Below are positions 6,666 to 14,579 of a DNA stretch of 18,244 nt, piece by piece. The notes beneath the pieces were generated by a model. It was not told the origin of the DNA. It saw nothing but the letters and a program-made list of their open reading frames with translations, and searched no databases. Every line of letters starts with the position of its first letter. Within the stretch, counting starts at the first letter, position 1. Origin of the DNA: Bacteriovoracaceae bacterium. Lineage in GTDB: Bacteria; Bdellovibrionota; Bacteriovoracia; Bacteriovoracales; Bacteriovoracaceae. Location of the stretch: contig JAGSHJ010000016.1 in assembly GCA_023954595.1 (NCBI GenBank), forward strand, positions 1 to 18,244, read 5' to 3'. A program made the position numbers and the translations under genes.

Positions 6666-7348
6666 AAGGCGTCCTTACACTCATTCCAACTCCAATAGAT
6701 GATGAGAATCCATTGGAACAAACTGCATTTAATTTACTTAAAAATGCCGTTGATTCAGGCGACATCATTGCTGTTGAAGAGGCAAAGACCTGCAGAAGGC
6801 GTTGGCTTCACTGGGGCCTTCCTAGAGAGGCCATTGAGAACTTTGTTCTATATAATGAGCATACTAGAGATGATCAGGCCCAGGAGTTGATGCAAGAGCT
6901 ATCTAGTGGCAAAAATGTCTACCTGATGAGTGACTGCGGGCTTCCGGCATTTTGTGATCCTGGCCGTAGACTGGTTAATCTATGTCATGAAAGAGCAATC
7001 AAAGTCACTGCGGCCCCTTTTGCAAATTCTATCGCACTAGCAATGGCCTTGAGTGGCTTTGACCATGATCGTTTTATATTTGAAGGTTTTATCCCGGCCA
7101 GAGGTTCTGAGAGAACAAAGGCCCTAAAGAGAATATTGTCTCAAAAAGAAGTTTCTATAGTTATGGACACGCCATACAGGCTTAAAACCTTGTTGAGTGA
7201 GATGAAAGAGCTCAATGGAAAGCGTGAAGTCTTCATTGGAATGGAACTAAATACCTCTGAAGAAGAGCTGGTTAGAGGTAGGCTAGCAACGCTTGTTGCA
7301 CCAGAGGGCAAGAAAGAGTTTGTAATGGTTATTGGAGGCCAATCTTGA
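6662..7348 (+). CDS. RsmI-like tetrapyrrole-methylase-family SAM methyltransferase
   Basis: The product is 228 aa, shorter than RsmI (about 285). N-terminal LTLIPTPIDD (6-14) and DIIAVEEAKTCRRRWL match the RsmI-like fold. MSDCGLPAFCDPG (89-101) is the SAM/active-site loop seen in RsmI as SDAGTPLISDPG, and APFANSIALAMALSGF (118-133) replaces the usual PGPSA-containing helix. DTPYRLKTLL near residue 170 resembles the ETPYR block of the short RsmI-like group whose substrate is unsettled. It is therefore more likely a paralogue than RsmI itself. ATG overlaps the previous stop by ATGA. The next gene, the isomerase, overlaps its stop by TTGA. The target, RNA or small molecule, cannot be told from sequence. 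Confidence 0.75.
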   Translation: MKGVLTLIPTPIDDENPLEQTAFNLLKNAVDSGDIIAVEEAKTCRRRWLHWGLPREAIENFVLYNEHTRDDQAQELMQELSSGKNVYLMSDCGLPAFCDPGRRLVNLCHERAIKVTAAPFANSIALAMALSGFDHDRFIFEGFIPARGSERTKALKRILSQKEVSIVMDTPYRLKTLLSEMKELNGKREVFIGMELNTSEEELVRGRLATLVAPEGKKEFVMVIGGQS

Positions 7349-8355
7349 GCGAAGAAAGAAAACAAGATCATATTGAACTGACGTTTAAGTCTCAAACCGC
7401 CGAAAGCCAGAACTATGGGCTTGTGTATGAGCCAATGCTTAGCCCACTGGACGCAGATCCGGATATAAGCTTTGATATCGTTGGTAAAAAACTTAAAGCT
7501 CCTATTTGGGTTTCAAGCATGACTGGCGGCACGGCAAAGGCCAAATCAATTAATAAGCATCTAGCAGGCGCTGCTGGAAAGGCGGCAATTGGTATGGGAC
7601 TTGGTTCATGTAGGTCCTTGCTTGACTCAAACGATAGACTTGAGGACTTTAGTGTCCGTGAGCAAATAGGCGATGGAGTATTGTTTGCTAACCTGGGTAT
7701 TGCCCAAGTCGAGCAGTGTATCCTGGACACTCAGGTATACAAGATTGAAGAGATGCTTAAAAAGGTCCAAGCAGATGGCCTAATTGTACATGTAAACCCA
7801 CTACAAGAGTATATGCAGCCTGAAGGGGATAGGTACAAGCAATCGCCAATCACCACCATAAAAAGGCTTATTGATGAGCTTAAAGCACCAATAATAGTTA
7901 AAGAAGTTGGTCAGGGGATAGGCCCTGAGAGCCTACTTGAGCTTTGTAGACTGCCTCTTGAGGCAATTGAGTTTGCAGCGTTTGGCGGAACAAATTTCAC
8001 AAAATTAGAACAGGCTAGACATGACGCGTTCAAATCGGGTAAAAAGGGCGAATTATTAGATTTTGCCACCATAGGCCACACCGCAGCAGAAATGGTTGAG
8101 TGGGTAAATCGTATTCTGAAAAAAGATAAGGTCCTTTGTGACAAGTTCATTATCTCTGGGGGAATTAAATCCATTGTTCATGGATACTCGCTTAGAGAAA
8201 AAATTAATGCTCCTGCGGCCATTGGTATGGCCTCTGCCTATTTGGAAAAAGCATTAGTTAGTCAGGGTGCGGTTGAAGACTTGATCAGTGAACAGATCGA
8301 GGCCTTAAAATTGGCAACTTTGTTTTTAAAGAGGAGCTCTTTTGAAAACGATTAG
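7345..8355 (+). CDS. fni: Type 2 isopentenyl-diphosphate delta-isomerase
   Basis: The product is 336 aa, the normal length. It interconverts isopentenyl and dimethylallyl diphosphate using reduced FMN. Family signatures are RKQDHIEL near the N-terminus, APIWVSSMTGG (52-62), a NLG block (116-118), HVNPLQEYMQPEGDR (149-163, with catalytic Gln154 and metal-binding Glu155), IIVKEVGQGIG (183-192) and the FMN-phosphate loop FGGTNFTKLE (213-222). The usual GGTSW is here GGTNF. Start is TTG, overlapping the previous TGA; GGAGG lies six bases before it (7334-7338), which fixes it. The end overlaps the HMG-CoA reductase start by 14 bases. Isomerase within a mevalonate operon fits perfectly. It is unrelated to the Nudix type 1 enzyme. 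Confidence 0.95.
   Translation: MSEERKQDHIELTFKSQTAESQNYGLVYEPMLSPLDADPDISFDIVGKKLKAPIWVSSMTGGTAKAKSINKHLAGAAGKAAIGMGLGSCRSLLDSNDRLEDFSVREQIGDGVLFANLGIAQVEQCILDTQVYKIEEMLKKVQADGLIVHVNPLQEYMQPEGDRYKQSPITTIKRLIDELKAPIIVKEVGQGIGPESLLELCRLPLEAIEFAAFGGTNFTKLEQARHDAFKSGKKGELLDFATIGHTAAEMVEWVNRILKKDKVLCDKFIISGGIKSIVHGYSLREKINAPAAIGMASAYLEKALVSQGAVEDLISEQIEALKLATLFLKRSSFEND
8334..8346 (+). repeat. Gene-junction repeat GAGCTCTTTTGAA (copy 1)
   Basis: The 13 bases contain part of the ribosome-binding GAGGAG and the TTG start of HMG-CoA reductase, and encode SSFE near the isomerase C-terminus. An identical copy lies at 11688-11700. Confidence 0.7.
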
Positions 8356-9664
8356 TGGTTTTTCCAAACTTAGTAAAAATGAAAAAATAGAATGGCTCGC
8401 ACAACAGTTGAGTGGGCAAGAGCAAGAAGACTTTTTAAATATAAAAGACTTTTGGCATTCGGACGAACAGACTCAGAAGGTGATGGATGACTTCAGTGAA
8501 AACACCATCAGTAACTTCTATTTCCCTTTTGGTATCGCTCCAAACTTTAGCATAAATGATAAAGTCTATCATGTTCCAATGGTTATTGAAGAGAGCTCTG
8601 TCGTTGCGGCAGCAAGTAAGAGTGCTAAGTTTTGGCTTAGTCGTGGCGGCTTTAAGGCCAAGGTTGTCGACTCTACGAAGGCCGGACAAGTTCACTTTAT
8701 CTATCAAGGTGACAAAGAAAAGTTATTCTCCTTTTTTAACATCAATAAAATTAATCTTAAAAACGCTGCAGCTCCTTTGGCCGTTAATATGGAAAAAAGA
8801 GGCGGCGGTATTAAAGATATCTCATTAAGAGACAAAACCGACAGCTTAGAGAATTACTATCAGTTGGATGTAACTTTCGATACATGCGATGCAATGGGTG
8901 CAAACTTTATCAACTCTATCTTGGAGAGCTTTGCACAAACCTTCCAGGACATGGCCGCGCAGCACACTTTCTTTAACGAACAAGAACAACAAATCCAAAT
9001 TATCATGTCGATTCTCACAAACTACACTCCTGAATGTAGAGTTGTAGCGAGTGTGGAATGTGATGTTGAACAGCTTGGAGAGTTCTCAGGTGGAATGGAC
9101 GCGTTTGAATTTGCTCAGAAGTTTGAAAGAGCTGTTCAAATAGCTAAAGTCGATGTTAACCGCGCAGTTACCCATAATAAGGGAATCTTAAATGGTATCG
9201 ATGCTGTAGTGCTTGCTACCGGAAATGACTTTAGGGCCGTAGAAGCATGTGTTCATGCTTATGCTGCTAGAGATGGGCAATATAGAAGTCTGTCTAGCTG
9301 TACTGTTAAAGACAATAAATTTAAATTTGAATTAGATATACCACTAGCACTTGGCACAGTTGGTGGACTTACATCCTTACACCCAATGGCAAAGACTTCT
9401 TTGTCTGTATTAGGTCACCCGGATGCAAAAGAGCTTATGATGATCACTGCTTGTGTGGGCCTTGCACAAAACTTTGGAGCAGTTAGATCTCTTGTAACAA
9501 CAGGGATTCAAAAAGGTCATATGAAAATGCACCTTTTAAATATCCTAAATCAACTTGAAGCAAATGAAGAGCAAATCTCATTGGCAAAAGATCGATTTGA
9601 AGACCACGCAGTTTCATTTGCGGCAGTAAGAGAGTTTTTAGCACAGACCGCTCCGGCGAGATAA
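8342..9664 (+). CDS. mvaA: Hydroxymethylglutaryl-CoA reductase, class II
   Basis: The product is 440 aa, close to the length of bacterial class II enzymes (about 430). It reduces HMG-CoA to mevalonate in two hydride transfers. Visible signatures are PMVIEESSVVAAAS (79-92, catalytic Glu83/84), DAMGAN (183-188), THNKGILNGI (277-286, catalytic Lys280), ATGNDFRAVEA (292-302, catalytic Asp296) and the C-terminal KGHMKMH (391-397, catalytic His393). There are no membrane helices, as expected for a soluble class II enzyme. Start is TTG at 8342, with GAGGAG five bases upstream; it overlaps the isomerase end by 14 bases. The next gene starts 16 bases downstream. Cofactor preference (NADH or NADPH) is not readable with confidence. 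Confidence 0.95.
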   Translation: MKTISGFSKLSKNEKIEWLAQQLSGQEQEDFLNIKDFWHSDEQTQKVMDDFSENTISNFYFPFGIAPNFSINDKVYHVPMVIEESSVVAAASKSAKFWLSRGGFKAKVVDSTKAGQVHFIYQGDKEKLFSFFNINKINLKNAAAPLAVNMEKRGGGIKDISLRDKTDSLENYYQLDVTFDTCDAMGANFINSILESFAQTFQDMAAQHTFFNEQEQQIQIIMSILTNYTPECRVVASVECDVEQLGEFSGGMDAFEFAQKFERAVQIAKVDVNRAVTHNKGILNGIDAVVLATGNDFRAVEACVHAYAARDGQYRSLSSCTVKDNKFKFELDIPLALGTVGGLTSLHPMAKTSLSVLGHPDAKELMMITACVGLAQNFGAVRSLVTTGIQKGHMKMHLLNILNQLEANEEQISLAKDRFEDHAVSFAAVREFLAQTAPAR

Positions 9665-9680
9665 GAGAGGAAGAGAATTA

Positions 9681-10673
9681 ATGAGAGAGCAGACCTATTA
9701 CGGGCACGGTAAATTATTGTTAAGTGGCGAGTACTTTGTTTTAGATGGGGCCAACTCATTGGCGCTTCCATGTAAACTTGGTCAAGTGATGAATGTTCGT
9801 CATGCACGTAGTGATAATCCTACACTGCATTGGAAGAGCTATGACAATAATGGGAAACTGTGGTTTGAAGCAAAGTTTGAATTATGGCGTTTCCGTCTTC
9901 TAAGTGAAGAAACTCAGGCCGCAATAGATCTACAAAAAATTCTAAGACAAGCAAGACATCAAAACGTTCATTTCTTAAGAGAAGAAGTGGATACACATGT
10001 TGAAACAAAAGTAGAGTTCCCACTTAACTGGGGACTTGGCTCAAGCTCAACTTTAATTTATAACATCGCTCAGTGGGCCTACATTTCACCATTTGAGTTA
10101 TTGTCAAAGACCTTTGGTGGATCAGGTTATGATATTGCTTGTGCCCAGAGCATGGGACCAATTGTATATTCCAATCTAGGTGGAACTCCTTCATGGCAAA
10201 GTGTTAACTTTAGCCCGCTATTTAAAGACAAAATCTATTTCGTGCATCTAAATCAGAAACAAAATTCTAGAAGAGAAGTTGAAAGATACTACTCAATGGC
10301 CTTGGAAGATAAGCAATCTCTTGTAAAGCAGATTAACTCTCTGACTGAGGGGATGAGCGGAGCACTAGATCTTCAAGAGTTTGAAGCATACTTGTATGAG
10401 CATGAAAGTCTATTGTCGAAGTCATTAGATATGCCAAGAGCAAAAGATATCCACTTTCAAGATTACTGGGGGGCCATTAAGTCTCTTGGTGCATGGGGAG
10501 GAGACTTTGTTTTAGCAACTTCCGACAGGCCTGAAGAAGAGACTAAAGAGTACTTTGCTTCAAAAGGCTTTGAGACAATTCTTCGTTATGAAGAAATCAT
10601 TTGCACTAATCCTCTAGATGTTTCCGAAACATTGTCTCAACTTAACGAGCGTTTAAATGAAATTGAAATATGA
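9681..10673 (+). CDS. GYDIA-family GHMP kinase, probable phosphomevalonate kinase
   Basis: The product is 330 aa with ATG and a strong GAGAGGAAGAG just before it. The GHMP motif 1 is GHGKLLLSGEYFVLDGANSL (8-27), the nucleotide loop is NWGLGSSSTL (116-125), and GGSGYDIACA (146-155) is the signature that names the GYDIA family. A late glycine motif GAWGGDFVLA (about 272-281) completes the fold. Such genes occur with mevalonate genes in Bacteroidetes and relatives that lack a classical phosphomevalonate kinase. In this operon one clear mevalonate kinase and a decarboxylase are present, so this enzyme is the best candidate for phosphorylating phosphomevalonate. The family call is strong; the substrate is inferred from pathway completeness. 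It overlaps the decarboxylase by 17 bases. Confidence 0.82.
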   Translation: MREQTYYGHGKLLLSGEYFVLDGANSLALPCKLGQVMNVRHARSDNPTLHWKSYDNNGKLWFEAKFELWRFRLLSEETQAAIDLQKILRQARHQNVHFLREEVDTHVETKVEFPLNWGLGSSSTLIYNIAQWAYISPFELLSKTFGGSGYDIACAQSMGPIVYSNLGGTPSWQSVNFSPLFKDKIYFVHLNQKQNSRREVERYYSMALEDKQSLVKQINSLTEGMSGALDLQEFEAYLYEHESLLSKSLDMPRAKDIHFQDYWGAIKSLGAWGGDFVLATSDRPEEETKEYFASKGFETILRYEEIICTNPLDVSETLSQLNERLNEIEI

Positions 10674-11703
10674 TAGGGGAAGTGTTGTTTGCACGGCCCC
10701 TTCAAATATTGCCTTAGTTAAATATTGGGGTAAAAAAGACATTCAAATACCCCTTAACCCTTCTATAAGTTTCACTCTTGATACTTGCTATACTAAAACC
10801 AAGGCCGACTTCGAACTGGGAGATACTCAAACTCAAATTGAGTTTTACTTTCATGGTGAGTCCAAGCCATCGTTTATTCCAAAGTTAGAAGTATTTATTG
10901 AGAGAGTTAAAGACCTATATCCATGGCTAGGTTCTCTTGCAAAATTGACTCTTCATTCTGAAAATTCTTTTCCTCACTCATCAGGAATTGCTTCGTCGGC
11001 CAGTGGCTTTGGAGCAATGGCAATGTGTTTTGAAAAGTTTAATAGCGAAGTTTTAGGAGAAGAAATTGATCTTGATAGGGCAAGTAATGCTGCAAGACTT
11101 GGATCTGGTAGTGCTTGTAGAAGTGTCTTTGGTGGATTCAACCTATGGGGGGAGTTGACTGAAGACTTAGGTGATCAGAGCTTATCGAGTCAACTTACAG
11201 ATATTCACCCAAATTTCGATGATATTAAAGATGCAATTTGTATCGCAAGCTCAGGAGAGAAAAGTGTTGGCAGCAGTGCCGGGCATTCTCTAATGAACAA
11301 TCATGTTTTTGGTGAACAAAGAATCAATCAGGCCAAGGATAATTGTAGAGAACTTTTGTCTTGCCTTAGATCTGGCGATGTTTGGAAAGCAGGTGAGTTG
11401 ATAGAAGAAGAGGCCATGACCCTTCATGCGCTAATGATGACCTCAAGGCCTTCATACATGCTGATAAGGCCTAACACTGTGGCCATGATTGAAGTGATTC
11501 GACAGTTTAGAGAAGATGAGAAAACACCAGTGTTTTTTACTCTGGACGCAGGCCCTAACCCACATGTTATATATTTTAATGAAAGTCGCACCCTTGTTGA
11601 GCAGAAGCTACTACCTAAGCTCAAAGGCCTATGCGAAAATGAAAGAATCATAATGGACCAAATAGGAAAAGGTCCAAAGATACTGGAGAGCTCTTTTGAA
11701 TAG
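10657..11703 (+). CDS. mvaD: Diphosphomevalonate decarboxylase
   Basis: The product is 348 aa, about the usual length. It uses ATP to turn mevalonate diphosphate into isopentenyl diphosphate, CO2 and phosphate. The signature blocks are APSNIALVKYWGKKD (14-28), PLNPSISFTLD (32-42), SENSFPHSSGIASSASGFGA (101-120), ARLGSGSACRSVFGGFNLWG (146-165) and FTLDAGPNPH (294-303). Asp297 is the catalytic base expected in DAGPN. A standard decarboxylase KKxSST-like segment is here GEKSVGSSAGH (200-210). Start ATG lies inside the end of the GYDIA kinase gene and has no clear Shine-Dalgarno, so it is probably translationally coupled. A TTG two codons downstream is possible. It ends in SSFE, overlapping the mevalonate kinase start by eight bases. 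Confidence 0.93.
   Translation: MKLKYDRGSVVCTAPSNIALVKYWGKKDIQIPLNPSISFTLDTCYTKTKADFELGDTQTQIEFYFHGESKPSFIPKLEVFIERVKDLYPWLGSLAKLTLHSENSFPHSSGIASSASGFGAMAMCFEKFNSEVLGEEIDLDRASNAARLGSGSACRSVFGGFNLWGELTEDLGDQSLSSQLTDIHPNFDDIKDAICIASSGEKSVGSSAGHSLMNNHVFGEQRINQAKDNCRELLSCLRSGDVWKAGELIEEEAMTLHALMMTSRPSYMLIRPNTVAMIEVIRQFREDEKTPVFFTLDAGPNPHVIYFNESRTLVEQKLLPKLKGLCENERIIMDQIGKGPKILESSFE
11688..11700 (+). repeat. Gene-junction repeat GAGCTCTTTTGAA (copy 2)
   Basis: Identical to 8334-8346. It spans the end of the decarboxylase gene (encoding SSFE), the spacer, and the TTG start of the mevalonate kinase gene, which has GGAG five to eight bases ahead. Confidence 0.7.
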
Positions 11704-12571
11704 TTTTTGCGGAAAAGTTTTATTGTTTGGAGAGTACTCTGTAGTAAAAGGCGGCAATGGACTGGCCCTACCCTTTTTTGATTATTCTGGAAGGCTTGTA
11801 AAAAATTGTGAAGGCGTGGACACAGGTCTTAAAAACTTTGCAGAATTTTTAAATAACTCAAGTATCCTTAACTCTACCTTGAATGTGGAAGCATTTATGG
11901 AAGACGTTCAAAGTGGCCTTCGTTTTAAAAGTGATATCCCACAAGGTTCTGGTGTTGGTAGCTCTGGTGCTCTTTGTGCAGCTATTTACTCAAACTATCA
12001 TAGAGAGAAAGGCCTTGAGAGCATTCAAAATAGCTCTAACATGGCCGAGATTAAGGACCATATGTCATTGATGGAGTCTTTCTATCATGGTTCTTCGTCC
12101 GGACTTGATCCACTTATCTCATTGGCCCAAAAGGCCGCACTAGTTAAAAACAGAAACAATATTGAATTCGTTGATTTTAAAAATGATCCTAAACTAAATC
12201 TCTATTTATATAATACAGGTGTCAGTCGTCACACTTCACCGCTTGTTCATGAATTTTTGAAAAAGTGCGAAGAACCTGAGTATGAACAAAAAATACAAGA
12301 GTTCATTCAAATCTCAAATGATCTGATCCTTTCATGTATGATGAGTGACTATGCTCAATTCGATGATCTATTCTATCGTTTATCCAAGTGGCAGTATCTG
12401 AACTTCAGGCCTATGATTTGTTCTTCAGTTGATTCACTGTGGTTGGAAGGTCTTGAGTCGAAGGACTTCTACCTTAAGCTGTGTGGAGCTGGGGGCGGCG
12501 GGCATTATATCGTTTATGAAAGAAATCCAGGAAACGAAAAGTTTTCTAATGCCCGCAAAATTAGTTTCTAG
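11696..12571 (+). CDS. mvk: Mevalonate kinase (GHMP family)
   Basis: The product is 291 aa from TTG at 11696, with GGAGAG (11685-11690) five bases upstream. Motif 1 is GKVLLFGEYSVVKGGNGLAL (6-25), the ATP-binding loop is IPQGSGVGSSGALCAA (81-96), and ESFYHGSSSGLDPL (127-140) matches the HGxPSGxD active site, with Asp138 the likely catalytic base. The C-terminal loop is LCGAGGGGHYIVY (about 262-274). It phosphorylates mevalonate; because GHMP kinases are similar, phosphomevalonate kinase activity is not fully excluded, but the HGSSSGLDP motif favours mevalonate kinase. It is the last gene of the operon. Its TAG overlaps the convergent crotonase gene's TAG in a shared CTAG. No terminator follows. 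Confidence 0.87.
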   Translation: MNSFCGKVLLFGEYSVVKGGNGLALPFFDYSGRLVKNCEGVDTGLKNFAEFLNNSSILNSTLNVEAFMEDVQSGLRFKSDIPQGSGVGSSGALCAAIYSNYHREKGLESIQNSSNMAEIKDHMSLMESFYHGSSSGLDPLISLAQKAALVKNRNNIEFVDFKNDPKLNLYLYNTGVSRHTSPLVHEFLKKCEEPEYEQKIQEFIQISNDLILSCMMSDYAQFDDLFYRLSKWQYLNFRPMICSSVDSLWLEGLESKDFYLKLCGAGGGGHYIVYERNPGNEKFSNARKISF

Positions 12572-13410
12572 TTAAGCGGTGGCTCTTTAGATTTATTCTC
12601 AGCATCTTTTACGATACTAAGTTTGACTGATTGGGACATGCTTTTAGCACCCATGAATTCATTGTCATTTTCTTTCCAGTCTTCACTAACCATTGCTGCT
12701 TCAGAAACACTTCTTTCGTATTTAGTAGCACGTTCAAATTCAAGTCTCGCATGCTCAAGTAGTCCAAGCTTGGTTTGAATTCTCTGTACCGGAGCACAGT
12801 GAGCAATAGATTGAAGAAGAGCTTCGATGCACTCTTGACGAGTTTTCTCAGTGTATTGTTCGCTTATAAATCCACTCATCAATAATTGAGAGTTTGATAT
12901 TTTCTTTCCAGTAAGAGTCCAGTTTCTGGCCATGGCCTGACCTACAATTACACTTAAAAAACCGATACCGCCTGAAGAAGGTACCAGGCCTACTCTATTG
13001 TGGTTAAATGCAATTGATGAGTCTTCTGAACTAACTCTTATGTCGGCACCTAGTGCAAGCTCACTAGCAAAGTCAAAGCTTCCCTGGGCCAAATCCATAA
13101 CGATTGTCTGTGGAAGGTGGTACATAGCATGAACGATTGTTTGTAGCTTCTTGGACATCTTAGCAAGCTTCTTTGCACTCATGTTGCTAAGTCTTTCTTT
13201 ATCAATTCCTTCAGAGAAGAATTCGTTCTCACTCGAAATGAGAATAGACTTAATTTCCACTCGATTTGTGGCCCAAGCTAGAATTGATTCTAACTCAAAC
13301 AAATTCTCTAAGGTGATACAAGGGCATCCCTTCTTGAATGAAATGTTTAGTGTTCTTGTAGACTTGGAAAGTCCAACTTTTAATGTACTGTAACTGAATA
13401 ATTCGTTCAT
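12568..13410 (-). CDS. Enoyl-CoA hydratase/isomerase (crotonase-fold) homologue, probably non-catalytic
   Basis: The product is 280 aa, ATG with GGAAGGGG upstream. The crotonase pattern is seen in ILISSENEFFSEGID (57-70), HLPQTIVMDLAQGSFDFASE (98-117), LALGADIRVSSEDSSIAF (118-135), RVGLVPSSGGIGFL (139-152) and the A...TGKKISNSQLLMSGFISE helix (161-184). Where active hydratases have GGG(C)EL, this has FDFASEL; Glu117 is kept but the second catalytic Glu, expected near residue 139, is Arg. So classical hydration looks unlikely. The C-terminal 80 residues are charged and diverge from typical members. It may be a structural or other acyl-CoA-binding protein. It is convergent with, not part of, the mevalonate operon. 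Confidence 0.75.
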   Translation of the reverse strand: MNELFSYSTLKVGLSKSTRTLNISFKKGCPCITLENLFELESILAWATNRVEIKSILISSENEFFSEGIDKERLSNMSAKKLAKMSKKLQTIVHAMYHLPQTIVMDLAQGSFDFASELALGADIRVSSEDSSIAFNHNRVGLVPSSGGIGFLSVIVGQAMARNWTLTGKKISNSQLLMSGFISEQYTEKTRQECIEALLQSIAHCAPVQRIQTKLGLLEHARLEFERATKYERSVSEAAMVSEDWKENDNEFMGAKSMSQSVKLSIVKDAENKSKEPPLN

Positions 13411-13428
13411 TACCCCTTCCTTGGTTTA

Positions 13429-13572
13429 ATGAGTTTGCGCGTCCTGCTAATAATATTTTTGAATGTTAGAGACTTAAAGTCAAACGAGTTTCAGGATTAT
13501 TCCGTGAGTGGAGAATTTTTAAATACTTATGGAGATAAAGTGGATCTAAAAGGTAAGTTTTTCAGGGCTTGA
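13429..13572 (+). CDS. Possible 47-aa ORF in the gap, unverified
   Basis: An ATG-started frame runs 47 codons to TGA: it begins MSLRVLLIIFLNVRD and continues through VSGEFLNTYGDKVDLKGKFF. No Shine-Dalgarno precedes the ATG (CCTTGGTTTA). The first dozen residues are hydrophobic; the rest has a plausible soluble composition, so it may be a small protein, a remnant of a longer gene, or chance. It lies in a 209-base gap between a crotonase-like gene and trxB. A strong hairpin follows at 13590-13613. Confidence 0.22.
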   Translation: MSLRVLLIIFLNVRDLKSNEFQDYSVSGEFLNTYGDKVDLKGKFFRA

Positions 13573-13589
13573 AGTGAGGTTTTGAATAT

Positions 13590-13613
13590 GCTCGGCTGCC
13601 GTAGCAACCGAGC
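13590..13613. terminator. Strong hairpin after trxB
   Basis: GCTCGG pairs with CCGAGC, then after a single mismatched pair TGC pairs with GCA around a CGTA loop. It lies seven bases beyond the trxB stop codon on the minus strand. Neither side carries a U-tract, so intrinsic termination is uncertain, but the position fits a 3'-end structure of trxB and possibly of the small plus-strand ORF. Confidence 0.5.
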
Positions 13614-13619
13614 TATAAA

Positions 13620-14561
13620 TTATGCTTTTCCGTTTTCTTCGATGAAACGCTCAGCTCTAATAGCGGCCATACAACCTGTGCCTGCTGCACTGATCGCTTG
13701 ACGGTAGTAAGAGTCTTGAACGTCACCACAAGCGAATACACCAGCTACATTTGTATCTGGGTGTCCACCACGAGTGATGATGAATCCGTGGTCATCAACT
13801 TCAACTTGGCCTTTCAAAAAGCCTGTGTTTGGAGTATGACCAATGCCCATGAATAGGCCATCTGTAGCACGATCTGACTTTTCACCGGTTTTAGTGTTAA
13901 CAACTCTAATACCAGTCACACCAGTTTCGTCGTGAAGGATCTCTTCAACTTCGCTATCCCAAACAAATTCAATTTTTGGGTTTTCAAAAGCTCTCTCTTG
14001 CATAGGCTTAGAAGCTCTTAGTTCAGATCTTCTGTGAACAACATATACTTTAGAAGCAAATTTCGTAAGAAATGTAGCCTCTTCCATAGCTGTATCACCA
14101 CCACCAACAACGTGAACTACTTTATCGCGGTAGAAGAATCCGTCACAAGTTGCACATGCACTTACGCCTTTACCGATTAGCTCCATCTCATTAGCCAGTC
14201 CCAAGTACTTTGCACTTGCTCCAGTTGAGATGATTACAGTTTGAGCTTCTACCATGTGCCCGTTGGCACAAGTAATTAGAAATGGTCTTTTAGAAAGGTC
14301 AACGTTCTCAACCATAGTTGCTAGAAAGTCAGTTCCAAATCTTTTGGCCTGCTCTTTCATTTTGTGCATAAGGTCAGGACCCATAACTCCTTCAGGAAAG
14401 CCTGGGAAGTTTTCAACGTCAGTTGTAGTAGTCAACTGGCCGCCTGGCTCAGAGCCTTCAATTACTAGTGGTTTTAAATCAGCTCTAGAAGCATATAGAG
14501 CTGCAGTGTATCCAGCAGGACCGGATCCTACGATAACAACTTCTCTTTTTTCTGGTTGCAT
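13620..14561 (-). CDS. trxB: Thioredoxin-disulfide reductase
   Basis: The product is 313 aa, the typical length. It moves electrons from NADPH through FAD to thioredoxin. The FAD loop is VGSGPAGYTAALYASRA (11-27), the redox-active pair is in ACATCDG (Cys136 and Cys139), the NADPH loop is VVGGGDTAMEEA (151-162) followed by VVHRR, and the C-terminal FAD motif is GVFACGDVQD. All key residues are intact. ATG has a modest AAAAAGG upstream. The gene follows an upstream 64-aa gene by 18 bases and probably shares its promoter. It ends before a strong hairpin. Confidence 0.95.
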   Translation of the reverse strand: MQPEKREVVIVGSGPAGYTAALYASRADLKPLVIEGSEPGGQLTTTTDVENFPGFPEGVMGPDLMHKMKEQAKRFGTDFLATMVENVDLSKRPFLITCANGHMVEAQTVIISTGASAKYLGLANEMELIGKGVSACATCDGFFYRDKVVHVVGGGDTAMEEATFLTKFASKVYVVHRRSELRASKPMQERAFENPKIEFVWDSEVEEILHDETGVTGIRVVNTKTGEKSDRATDGLFMGIGHTPNTGFLKGQVEVDDHGFIITRGGHPDTNVAGVFACGDVQDSYYRQAISAAGTGCMAAIRAERFIEENGKA

Positions 14562-14579
14562 GGTTTTACCTTTTTAGAT

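Noticed and set aside
7413..7730. Minus-strand open frame of 105 codons inside the isomerase gene
   Set aside because: It is a shadow of a well-supported gene, with no family signature and no ribosome site.
14254..14577. Plus-strand open frame of 107 codons opposite trxB
   Set aside because: It lies wholly antisense to the conserved trxB coding sequence and has no recognisable domain.
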